Notes: generated by a model not told the origin, from the letters alone. DNA of 6,357 nt from Deltaproteobacteria bacterium (GCA_015492395.1 WGFD01000256.1:1-6357), one strand, 5' to 3'; positions 1 to 6,357 are shown, counted from the first letter of the stretch. Numbers and translations: made by a program.

Positions 1-45
1 CCTATATATCGTTCTTATCTCTTTTCCGGAAATCCTTTCCAACAC
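1..45 (-). CDS. Possible start of a leftward gene cut by the window edge
   Basis: A minus-strand frame is open from an in-frame stop near 124-126 to the left edge. A GTG at 43-45 has GAGGG about 9 bases upstream and would begin VLERISGKEIRTIYR. The ATA, AGA and AGG codons fit the usage of the neighbouring genes, and a good promoter lies upstream with a leader of about 145 bases. Only 15 codons are visible and the product is not recognisable. It may be a chance frame inside a non-coding RNA. TTG at 58-60 is another in-frame start but lacks a ribosome site. Confidence 0.2.
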   Translation of the reverse strand, partial: MLERISGKEIRTIYR

Positions 46-193
46 CCGGCCAGCCCTCAATTTGGAGAGGAGAGATTCTTGGTAATACTGGGGGAGATCA
101 ATGGGTTGTGCGGAAAAGACACCTTATACACACTACACGAACTATCCCGCAGACCGACACCCGATATTACGGGAAAGCCCCTTTCCGGATGAG
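1..193 (-). other. Unassigned promoter-driven segment: structured RNA or leader of an off-window gene
   Basis: No recognised gene lies between the left edge and tRNA-Phe. Downstream of the leftward promoter there is no ATG on the minus strand in the window. Two related hairpins stand near the two ends: GGAAAG-GGG-CTTTCC (172-186) and GGAAA-GGA-TTTCC (28-40). Their arms are also complementary to each other: TCCGGAAA (182-189) with TTTCCGGA (25-32), and CTTTCC (172-177) with GGAAAG (35-40). By hand the pairing can be extended inward with several G-U pairs (168-163 with 41-46; 157-151 with 50-56), giving a rod around a less paired middle. This may be a non-coding RNA or a 5' leader. I cannot assign a family. 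Confidence 0.35.
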
Positions 194-198
194 GGTTG

Positions 199-227
199 AT
201 TATCGAATATTCTACAGTAGATGTCAA
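199..227 (-). promoter_or_regulatory. Strong sigma70-type promoter pointing left
   Basis: On the minus strand a perfect TTGACA (222-227) is separated by exactly 17 bases from GATAAT (199-204), one mismatch from the consensus -10. The expected start is near 191-193. A T-tract (232-237) lies just upstream. The spacer contains the palindrome GAATATTC (205-212), which might be an operator or chance. The site lies beyond the tRNA-Phe terminator, so it would start a new transcription unit running to the left edge. Confidence 0.65.
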
Positions 228-267
228 TCCGAAAAAAGAGGCACCATACCATACAGAATGCACGGTG

Positions 268-281
268 ACCGGATTACCGGT
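268..281. repeat. Short inverted repeat ACCGG-ATTA-CCGGT
   Basis: A perfect 5-bp inverted repeat with a 4-base centre lies about 40 bases upstream of the -35 box of the leftward promoter at 199-227. The upstream location would suit a regulator site or a small hairpin. Nothing else supports either role. Confidence 0.3.
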
Positions 282-305
282 AGCGCACCATGGAAGGTTT
301 AATAC

Positions 306-336
306 AAAAAAGGGAGTGTCCGGTCCCCAATCCCTT
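306..336 (-). terminator. Intrinsic terminator after tRNA-Phe
   Basis: Eight bases past the tRNA CCA end, AAGGGA (331-336) can pair with TCCCTT (310-315), running into six T residues on the minus strand (306-311). The loop of 15 bases allows an alternative shorter stem, GGGA/TCCC. It is positioned to end the tRNA transcript. Confidence 0.7.
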
Positions 337-344
337 AGTTCCAG

Positions 345-420
<76 letters not shown>

Positions 421-429
421 GTACCGGAT

Positions 430-458
430 AGGTTAATTTATAATGTGCTTCATGTCAA
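430..458 (-). promoter_or_regulatory. Probable sigma70-type promoter of tRNA-Phe
   Basis: A perfect TTGACA (-35, 453-458) is followed after 17 bases by TAACCT (430-435), which keeps the three most important -10 bases (T, A and final T). Transcription would start near 423, only a few bases before the mature tRNA 5' end at 420. A better-looking TATAAA (437-442) is only 10 bases from the -35 box, too close to pair with it. The AGATC-CAAA-GATCT inverted repeat (458-471) abuts the -35 box. Confidence 0.45.
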
Positions 459-480
459 GATCTTTGGATCTCCGACCAGG

Positions 481-507
481 AAACCCACCTTCTACCTAAA
501 GGGTGGT
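481..507 (-). terminator. Possible terminator hairpin after pdxA
   Basis: Directly after the pdxA stop, the minus strand can form CCACC(C)TT / AAGGTGG, 7 base pairs with one bulged C (arms 499-506 and 485-491) and a 7-base loop. It is followed by GTTTCC, a poor U-tract. Termination may be partial or factor-assisted, so read-through into the tRNA gene is possible. Confidence 0.35.
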
Positions 508-1485
508 TCATCGGCACCCTGACCGGGACTCGGCCATCTCTGAGGCCATCTCTATGGCTGCGATCATGCTATTGGGGTCGGCTACGCCCTTCCAGGCCAT
601 GTCATAGGCGGTACCATGATCCACCGAAGTCCTTATTATTGGAAGGCCAAGCGTCACGTTAACTCCATCCTTGAAGTGCAAAAGTTTCAACGGAATGAGC
701 CCCTGGTCGTGGTACATACATACAACACAGTCGAATTCACCCTTCTCAACGGCCCTAAAGAATACCGTATCAGGAGGCAGCGGATCCGATACATCCATAC
801 CCTCACGCCTTGCCTTCCTTATCGCAGGGTAGATCACCTTCTTCTCCTCGTCTCCGAAGAGGCCGCTCTCACCGGCATGGGGATTCAATGCAGCAACGGC
901 GATCCTGGGTTGCAATATCCCGAAGTACCTTTTGAAGGCGAAGTCCGCAATCCTTATGGTCTCTAACACACCCGTCGTAGTAACCAGATCCGGCACCTTC
1001 CTTATTGGTTCATGTATGGTCACAAGTATCACCTTGAGCCTCTTTCCAGCCAGCATCATGGCGTACTTCTCCGTACCGAAGATGTCGGCCAAAAACTCCG
1101 TATGCCCTGGGAAGTCGCAACCTGCCTTCCTTATTGCCGCCTTGTTTATTGGTCCGGTAACCATGGCATCGACTTCACCCCTTCCGGCCATATATGCCGC
1201 CTCACGGATATAGGACACCATAGCCCTGCCACAGGCCCTGGTCGGTTTACCCGGCTTCAATCCCAACATGTCAAGGCTGGAGAGGCTGATAATGGGAAAG
1301 TCCATTTCAGCCCCTTTATGACCTATCCTGCCGGCCACATGGGCCAACACCCCTTCATCGCCGAGTACCACCGGGCGGCAAAGCCTCCTTATCTTAGTGC
1401 GTCTCATGGCCGCGATGATTATCTCGGGCCCGACACCAGTCGGGTCCCCCATGGTTATGACAACGACCGGTTTACCCCCACCCAT
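508..1485 (-). CDS. pdxA: 4-hydroxythreonine-4-phosphate dehydrogenase PdxA
   Basis: PdxA is a cytoplasmic, metal- and NAD-dependent enzyme that oxidises 4-phosphohydroxy-L-threonine; the product decarboxylates to the amino-ketone that PdxJ condenses with deoxyxylulose 5-phosphate to make pyridoxine phosphate. The 325 residues match the family length. Visible signatures are MGDPTGVGPEI (12-22), TGPINK (110-115), PGHTEFLAD (126-134), NPHAGE (201-206), PPDTVFF (237-243), YHDQGLIPLK (258-267) and GVNVTLGLPIIRTSVDHGTAYD (274-295). The metal-binding His residues correspond to H158, H203 and H259, with nearly the same spacing as in E. coli PdxA. The ATG lies 4 bases after the surA stop; an AAGG about 10 bases upstream is the only candidate ribosome site. 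It is apparently the last gene of the operon. Its presence implies the DXP-dependent vitamin B6 route. All active-site motifs look intact. Confidence 0.97.
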   Translation of the reverse strand: MGGGKPVVVITMGDPTGVGPEIIIAAMRRTKIRRLCRPVVLGDEGVLAHVAGRIGHKGAEMDFPIISLSSLDMLGLKPGKPTRACGRAMVSYIREAAYMAGRGEVDAMVTGPINKAAIRKAGCDFPGHTEFLADIFGTEKYAMMLAGKRLKVILVTIHEPIRKVPDLVTTTGVLETIRIADFAFKRYFGILQPRIAVAALNPHAGESGLFGDEEKKVIYPAIRKARREGMDVSDPLPPDTVFFRAVEKGEFDCVVCMYHDQGLIPLKLLHFKDGVNVTLGLPIIRTSVDHGTAYDMAWKGVADPNSMIAAIEMASEMAESRSGCR

Positions 1486-1489
1486 ATCG

Positions 1490-2428
1490 TCAGAGCCTTA
1501 TGTCTACAAGCGACCGGCTCTTCATATCCTCCAGCCAGACCTTGTATCTGTCATCCACTATCCTCTTGAAGAGTATCTTCCGTATTTCGTCTTTAACTTC
1601 TGCCAGAGTTTTGGTCCTTCTATCCCTCCTATCCTCGAGCTTGATGATGTAAAAGCCGGACCCGGTATCGATGATGCCGCTGAATTCGCCGATCTCAAGT
1701 GCCTTTGCAGCCTCTTCTATCGACCTATCCATCTCGCCCTCCCTTAGGAATCCCAGGTCACCACCCACCTTTGCATTGGGCGCCTCCGAATACCTCATGG
1801 CTACCTCCGCAAAGGGCTCTCCTGACTTCAGCACCTCGAGTATCCCTTCCATCCTCTGCCTCGCCGACCCACTGCCATTGTCTCTGACCAGGATAGCACG
1901 TAACTTAAACTCATAAGGCCTGTAAAAACTCCTTCTATTCTGCCTATAGTAGTCCTCTATATCCTCAACCGGGATCTTGACCTTTCTGCGGAATTCACGT
2001 TCGATAAACTTTACCTTCCTTATCTGAGTCTTAATCTGCTCCTTGTACCCCCTGTAAGTAAGGCCTATCTTGGTAAGGGCCACTATAAGTTCATCCTTAT
2101 TCAGGTTGTTTTGCCTTCTCACGTCCTCTATTGCATTCTCTATCTCCTTCTCACTGACATCAATCCCGGCCTTAGAGGCGGCCTGCTCCATGAGTCTGTT
2201 CTCCACAAGCCGGTCAAGTATCTCCGTCCGCACCTCCTCAACGGATCCCTGCACTTTTGACTCGCTTACTGCCACTGAGACGGCGGCATTCAGCTCGGAC
2301 AGTGTAATGACACTGCCATTAACAACGGCTACAATCCTGTCGACGACCTCCGCCTCCGTATCTAAGGCCGGACATAAAAAGATCACAGTGCAGACCAATG
2401 CAATTACATATTTAGTTATTCTTATCAC
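1490..2428 (-). CDS. surA: SurA-like periplasmic chaperone with one parvulin domain
   Basis: This 312-residue protein is a predicted periplasmic chaperone that escorts unfolded outer-membrane proteins. The N-terminus is a Sec signal peptide (hydrophobic residues 7-22, probable cleavage after TEA at 26). The mature protein begins with the SurA signature EVVDRIVAVVNGSVITLSEL. A helical SurA N-domain (about 27-165) precedes a single parvulin domain (about 172-268: GGDLGFLREGEMDRSIEEA, GSGFYIIKLEDRR) and a C-terminal helix (TLAEVKDEIRKILFKRI...W). E. coli SurA has two parvulin domains and about 430 residues, so this is the short form found in many other phyla. Neither usual catalytic His is present: the first motif reads LRAILV and the last GFY instead of GYH. 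That suggests a chaperone without isomerase activity. The start is GTG within GTGA, overlapping the stop of the upstream gene, with a good ribosome site. pdxA begins 4 bases after the stop. Confidence 0.9.
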   Translation of the reverse strand: MIRITKYVIALVCTVIFLCPALDTEAEVVDRIVAVVNGSVITLSELNAAVSVAVSESKVQGSVEEVRTEILDRLVENRLMEQAASKAGIDVSEKEIENAIEDVRRQNNLNKDELIVALTKIGLTYRGYKEQIKTQIRKVKFIEREFRRKVKIPVEDIEDYYRQNRRSFYRPYEFKLRAILVRDNGSGSARQRMEGILEVLKSGEPFAEVAMRYSEAPNAKVGGDLGFLREGEMDRSIEEAAKALEIGEFSGIIDTGSGFYIIKLEDRRDRRTKTLAEVKDEIRKILFKRIVDDRYKVWLEDMKSRSLVDIRL

Positions 2429-3354
2429 AACAAATCCTCTTTCACCTCGATATTGGCGTTGCCCTTCAGCCCTTTTACGAGGGACTGAAATTCCGCTTCC
2501 TCCTTTCCCCTTTGAAGCACCACTCTGATCTTCTCCTTTAGCTCCTTGAGCCTTTTTCTTTTTCCCTTCTTCTTCTCCTCCACCAGGAATATGTGGTATC
2601 CATAGGCGGTCTTGACTACACCACTTATCCCACCTGCGGGTAGTGAGAAGACAACATCCTCGAACTCCTTCGGCATGCTCCCTTTGCCGAAAAAACCCAG
2701 ATCCCCTCCTCTTTCCGCCTCGGGACTGATAGACACCTCCCTGGCCACTGCCGCAAAGTCTTCCTCTTTAAGCCTCTCTCTCGCCTCTTTTGCCTCTTCC
2801 TCCGTTCCCACAGTAATTATCCTGGCCCTAACCCGTGGAGGAATCTTGTACTCATCCCGATGCTCCCTGTAGTAGTCGCGTATCTCCTGTTCAGTAATCT
2901 CTATCCCCTCAGATAAAGTCTCTATAACCTTCTTTATCAGGATTCTCTTCCTGATATCGTCGTGCCACTTCTGCATGGTTCCGTATGCCTCCATGACCTC
3001 CACCTCGAAGTTTTTCCCTATATACTCATCCTTGAAGGCTGCAACCTCGGCCATCACCTCTTCCATACTCACATTCAGTCCCATCCTGCCTGCTTCCTGA
3101 AGTATCAGTTCCTCTTCTATGATCTGGTTGAGAAGATCGAGCCTGAGATTCTTCAGTTCCACATCCTCTACATCTCCCATTCCTCCAGGTATAAGACGGT
3201 TCAAAAGGCCATCGACATCCTCCAGGGTGATCTCCCTCCCGTCTACCATCGCAACTATTGGACTTCCCCTGTCCCCACTACAACCGATAGCGGCAAAAAG
3301 TATGGCAAGTAAGACCAGGCTTACGGCAGTGCGGTATACACGGGACACCCTCAT
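2425..3354 (-). CDS. SurA/PpiC-family peptidyl-prolyl isomerase lipoprotein
   Basis: This is a 309-residue envelope folding factor. The chosen ATG gives a lipoprotein signal: basic MRVSRVYR, a hydrophobic core, then AAIGC with the lipidated Cys at residue 25. The open frame extends 39 codons upstream, but that part overlaps the mfd end and puts the signal peptide far from the N-terminus. No clear Shine-Dalgarno site precedes the ATG, and a GTG at 3385-3387 is a less likely alternative. A SurA-type N-terminal helical chaperone region (about 33-165, starting PIVAMVDGREITLEDVDG) is followed by one parvulin domain (about 173-262: GGDLGFFGKGSMPKEFEDVVF, AYGYHIF) and a Lys/Arg-rich tail. The second parvulin active-site His (GYH) is present. 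The first, normally in a HIL motif, is replaced by RARIITV, so catalysis is doubtful. It lies 37 bases after mfd and overlaps surA by 4 bases. It is PrsA/SurA-like; the true substrate is unknown. Confidence 0.9.
   Translation of the reverse strand: MRVSRVYRTAVSLVLLAILFAAIGCSGDRGSPIVAMVDGREITLEDVDGLLNRLIPGGMGDVEDVELKNLRLDLLNQIIEEELILQEAGRMGLNVSMEEVMAEVAAFKDEYIGKNFEVEVMEAYGTMQKWHDDIRKRILIKKVIETLSEGIEITEQEIRDYYREHRDEYKIPPRVRARIITVGTEEEAKEARERLKEEDFAAVAREVSISPEAERGGDLGFFGKGSMPKEFEDVVFSLPAGGISGVVKTAYGYHIFLVEEKKKGKRKRLKELKEKIRVVLQRGKEEAEFQSLVKGLKGNANIEVKEDLL
2435..2440 (-). promoter_or_regulatory. Shine-Dalgarno site of surA
   Basis: AGAGGA lies 6 bases before the GTG codon at 2426-2428, inside the end of the upstream lipoprotein gene. 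It supports the GTG start and, with the GTGA stop-start overlap, suggests translational coupling of the two chaperones. Confidence 0.65.
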
Positions 3355-3391
3355 GCCCAAGGTATAGTCGGTATCTTTATATGCCACAAAG

Positions 3392-6357
3392 TCAGTGTGC
3401 AAGTTGCCGTCTACCCTCCATAAGCCCCTGCAATACCGATATGGAAAAGAGGAGAGGGTTCTCGTAAGCATCCATTCCTACTATCAGTCTGGAGTCAGGG
3501 GTCAATGAGTATCTCCCTTGTGACCCCTTGACGAGGGCCAGCAGGTGATCAACGTCCACCTTTACATTCCTTCCAAATCTTATATAAATCCTGTTAGCCC
3601 TTTGAACCAGTTCGACCGCCCCCAACCGCTTCAACGATGTTTTGACAGCAACGATCCCGAGGAGGTTTTCTACAGATTCCGTAGGACGGCCGAAGCGGTC
3701 CAGCAGTTCCTCCTTAAAGGATTCCAGCTCCTCATAAGACGAAACCGACGCCGCTCTCTTGTAGGTAGTAAGCCTCTGCCCCTGGTCGGGTATGTACTCC
3801 TCGGGGATATAGGCATTGACCTTAATATTGACCTCGGGCTCGACCTCCTCCTTAATCTCCTGTCCCTGCATCTCTTTCACGGTCTCTTCCAGCAGCCTCG
3901 TGTATAAATCAAATCCTACCTCCGCTATCCGGCCGGATTGGGCGTGTCCGACCAGCTCACCCGCACCCCTTATCTCCATATCATAGGTGGCTATCCTGAA
4001 GCCAGCGCCAAGTTCACTCAGCTCCTGTAGAACCTCCAGCCTCTTCCTGGCGTCAGCCGACAATACCGCATCGGGAGGTACAAGCAGATAGGCATATGCC
4101 CTGTGCCTGCTCCTGCCGACCCTGCCACGAAGCTGGTATATGTCCGCCAGACCGAACTGGTCAGCACGGTTAATTATAATCGTATTGGCTGAGGGGATAT
4201 CCAAACCCGACTCTATTATGGATGTCGACAGCAATAGGTCGATCTCTTTCCTTATGAAAGCGCGCATGATGCGCTCCAGGTCCCTTGCCTGCATCTGTCC
4301 ATGCGCCATCGCGATACTTGCCTCGGGCACGATGGCCTTAAGCCTCTCTGCCATCTCTTTCATATCCTGTATCCTGTTATGAACAAAGAAGACCTGTCCG
4401 CCCCTTGAAAGCTCCCTTAGTACCGCATCCCTCACCAGGTCTTCTTTAAACCTCGACACCACCGTCTTTATGGATAGCCTGTCCTGGGGCGGGGTACTTA
4501 TGATGCTCATGTCCCTTATACCGGCGATGGACATGTGGAGCGTCCTTGGAATAGGTGTCGCCGTCAAGGTTAGTACATCAACGTTCTTACGCAACTGCCT
4601 TAACCTCTCCTTGTGTTTTACACCGAAACGATGCTCTTCGTCTATTATAACCAGGCCAAGATCCCTGAAATATATGTCCTTCTGCAATAGCCTGTGTGTA
4701 CCTATGATTATATCTATCTCACCCCTCTCCAGATTACTCGCAATCTCCCTCTGCTCCCTTGCGCCTCTGAACCTGCTTAACGACCCTATATTGACGGGAT
4801 ACGCCTCGAATCTCTTCTTGAAGGTATTGTAGTGCTGCTGGGCCAAAACGGTGGTCGGGACAAGGACGGCAACTTGCTTCCCGTCCAGGACGGCCTTGAA
4901 TGCGGCCCTCATCGCCACCTCCGTCTTCCCGTAACCTACGTCTCCGCATATGAGCCTGTCCATCACGGTGGGTTGCTGCATATCGTGCAACACATCCTGA
5001 ATCGCACCGAGCTGATCGGGCGTTTCATCATACTCAAATGCGGCCTCGAACTCCGAAAAGATTCTGCCGGGTTTGGAAAAGGCATTTCCCTTTACCACCT
5101 TTCTTGCCGCATACAGCTCGAGCAGTTCCCTGGCCACAGCTTCGACCGCATGTTTGACTTTTCTCTTCGTCCTGACCCAGCCGGTTCCACCCAGTTTGTC
5201 GAGCGGCGGAACCCTACCGTCCACACCGCGATACTTGTTTACGAGGTTCAGACGATACACGGGAAGGTACAACTTGTCGCCGCCTTCATACTCGAGTATC
5301 AAAAAATCGTTTTCTATCTCCTCGATCTTTAATCTTGTAAGCCCCCTGTATTTCCCTATACCATTGTCCAGGTGGACCACATAGTCCCCCTCTTTCAGGT
5401 CATCGAGCTGTGTCAGGAAGGCATCCAGCTTTCTGGACGGTCTTTCTCTTCTCCTGATACGCTCGCCGAACATCTCATCTTCGGTTATTATCGCCAATCG
5501 AAGCCATGGAAGACGAAACCCTGAACTGAGAGTGCCGGATACAATGAAAGGTCGTACCGGCAGTGTATGCCTGAGTGGGCCGGTCAGACGGCCAGTCAAG
5601 CGGCCGGCACCAGACTCATTGACAAGCGGAGTGCCTGAAATCTCCGATACAGACAGGTCGTAGCCGTCTAGAAGATCCTTCAGCCTGTCCGCATGAGTAC
5701 TTGAAGTAGCGGTAAGGAATACCCTCCAGCCCATATCACCCCACCCCTTTATACGGTCGACAAGCGGCAAGAGGATATTTTCGTGTTTGCGCCTCTTGAT
5801 ATCCTGACTGACATCCAGGTTCGACTCACTTCCCACCTCTATCCTTGTAACCCGGTGACCATTCAGGCTATCGGCCAATAAACCGAAGTATACCCCTCCT
5901 CTCCCGGAAAAGACACTCTCCAGTTCGCCCTGAGATATATACATATCACCTGGCCTTACAAAGAAATCATGCCTTGACAGCAACCTCCCTGCCATCTCCA
6001 CTATCTCTCCGCTGAACCTTCCGATCTCTTCCTTGATAAGGCACTCCTGATCGTAGATATAAATCGTATCCTCCGGCAAATAGTCGTAAAGGGTCTCCAG
6101 ATGATCGTAGAATAGCGGCAGGAGCGACTCCATCCCCGGACAGACACGCCCCTCCCGTATCTTGTCCGCTATTATCTCCCTGGCTCCACGATGGATATTC
6201 AGTTCATCCGCCCGCTCCTTCAAGCGCCTGAGTGCAAACTCCCTCCTCTCTTCGCTCAATATAATCTCACTGGCAGGGATTATAGTCACCTCTTTAAGCG
6301 ACTCGGCCGATCTCTGCGTCGAAGGATCAAAGTAATTGATTCTCTCTATCTCATCAC
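3392..6357 (-). CDS. mfd: Transcription-repair coupling factor Mfd, N-terminus cut off by the window edge
   Basis: Mfd is a cytoplasmic DNA translocase that removes RNA polymerase stalled at lesions and recruits UvrA for nucleotide excision repair. The 987 visible residues are open to the right edge. The GTG at 6287-6289 is internal, because the frame continues upstream with DEIERINYFDPSTQRS, a typical Mfd stretch. Counting from the first complete codon, residues 1-180 are part of the UvrB-like module. A CarD-like polymerase-interacting domain begins near 319 (GDYVVHLDNGIGKYRG, GDKLYLPV). The helicase core has Walker A GDVGYGKTE at 471-479, DEEH at 572-575, TATPIPRT at 598-605 and QLRGRVGRSRHR at 741-752. 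The TRG translocation motif region is near 783-803 (GAGFRIATYDMEIRGAGELVG region), and the C-terminal regulatory domain (VNAYIPEEYIPDQGQR onward) is complete. Aligning Walker A with the E. coli protein suggests about 150-170 residues are missing. The frame is unbroken, all core motifs are intact, and it is the first visible gene of the operon. Confidence 0.97.
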   Translation of the reverse strand, partial: DEIERINYFDPSTQRSAESLKEVTIIPASEIILSEERREFALRRLKERADELNIHRGAREIIADKIREGRVCPGMESLLPLFYDHLETLYDYLPEDTIYIYDQECLIKEEIGRFSGEIVEMAGRLLSRHDFFVRPGDMYISQGELESVFSGRGGVYFGLLADSLNGHRVTRIEVGSESNLDVSQDIKRRKHENILLPLVDRIKGWGDMGWRVFLTATSSTHADRLKDLLDGYDLSVSEISGTPLVNESGAGRLTGRLTGPLRHTLPVRPFIVSGTLSSGFRLPWLRLAIITEDEMFGERIRRRERPSRKLDAFLTQLDDLKEGDYVVHLDNGIGKYRGLTRLKIEEIENDFLILEYEGGDKLYLPVYRLNLVNKYRGVDGRVPPLDKLGGTGWVRTKRKVKHAVEAVARELLELYAARKVVKGNAFSKPGRIFSEFEAAFEYDETPDQLGAIQDVLHDMQQPTVMDRLICGDVGYGKTEVAMRAAFKAVLDGKQVAVLVPTTVLAQQHYNTFKKRFEAYPVNIGSLSRFRGAREQREIASNLERGEIDIIIGTHRLLQKDIYFRDLGLVIIDEEHRFGVKHKERLRQLRKNVDVLTLTATPIPRTLHMSIAGIRDMSIISTPPQDRLSIKTVVSRFKEDLVRDAVLRELSRGGQVFFVHNRIQDMKEMAERLKAIVPEASIAMAHGQMQARDLERIMRAFIRKEIDLLLSTSIIESGLDIPSANTIIINRADQFGLADIYQLRGRVGRSRHRAYAYLLVPPDAVLSADARKRLEVLQELSELGAGFRIATYDMEIRGAGELVGHAQSGRIAEVGFDLYTRLLEETVKEMQGQEIKEEVEPEVNIKVNAYIPEEYIPDQGQRLTTYKRAASVSSYEELESFKEELLDRFGRPTESVENLLGIVAVKTSLKRLGAVELVQRANRIYIRFGRNVKVDVDHLLALVKGSQGRYSLTPDSRLIVGMDAYENPLLFSISVLQGLMEGRRQLAH

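Noticed and set aside
21..118. Inverted repeat CTTTTCCG (21-28) and CGGAAAAG (111-118)
   Set aside because: It is eight bases with a wide gap in a region rich in TTTCCGG-like words. It may be chance and competes with better pairings.
1..198. Plus-strand frame open from the left edge to a TGA near 196-198
   Set aside because: It has no recognisable motif and runs antisense across the probable leftward promoter. Its codons do not resemble the ATA/AGG-rich usage of the real genes.
1..344. Mobile element integration site at the 3' end of tRNA-Phe
   Set aside because: tRNA-Phe genes are common integration targets, but I found no second copy of the tRNA 3' end in the window and no integrase sequence.
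3355..3471. N-terminal extension of 39 codons on the lipoprotein PPIase
   Set aside because: It overlaps the 3' end of mfd and would bury the lipoprotein signal peptide. The ATG at 3352-3354 gives a normal signal.
4734..4949. Minus-strand 71-codon frame and the many plus-strand frames across mfd, surA and pdxA
   Set aside because: They are shadows of conserved genes in other frames, rich in Ser/Leu/Arg with no family signature.
6287..6289. GTG as the start of Mfd
   Set aside because: The frame continues upstream to the edge with typical Mfd sequence (DEIERINYFDPSTQRS), so the gene is truncated by the window rather than short.

Overview
The window carries a leftward (minus-strand) gene block from a diderm bacterium, followed by a tRNA gene and the start of a further leftward transcription unit. 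In transcription order (right to left) it holds: mfd, running off the right edge with its N-terminus missing; a lipoprotein of the SurA/PpiC peptidyl-prolyl isomerase family; a second, SurA-like periplasmic chaperone; pdxA of vitamin B6 synthesis; and tRNA-Phe(GAA) with its own promoter and a good intrinsic terminator. About 80 bases beyond that terminator is a strong-looking sigma70-type promoter. It drives leftward into a segment that has no ATG and contains several self-complementary elements before the window ends.

The organism is very probably Gram-negative, because two envelope-folding chaperones (one lipoprotein, one with a cleavable signal peptide) sit in the block. Base composition is roughly balanced, and codon use favours ATA for isoleucine and AGG/AGA for arginine, unlike enterics. 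A mfd - PPIase - surA - pdxA order, with single-parvulin-domain SurA proteins, suggests a lineage such as Desulfobacterota or Nitrospirota. That placement is inference from family knowledge; no marker here settles it.

mfd ends 37 bases before the lipoprotein start. The lipoprotein stop overlaps the surA GTG start (GTGA), and surA is 4 bases from pdxA, so the block is very likely one operon. The functions are mixed: transcription-coupled repair, outer-membrane protein folding and pyridoxal phosphate synthesis. The surA-pdxA pair recalls the enterobacterial surA-pdxA neighbourhood. A weak hairpin directly after the pdxA stop may end the transcript.

The least explained part is positions 1-300. 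It holds a TTGACA-17-GATAAT promoter pointing left and a downstream transcript without any ATG in the window. Two related hairpins there could also pair with each other over about 165 bases. It could be a structured non-coding RNA or the leader of a gene that starts at a non-ATG codon or beyond the edge.
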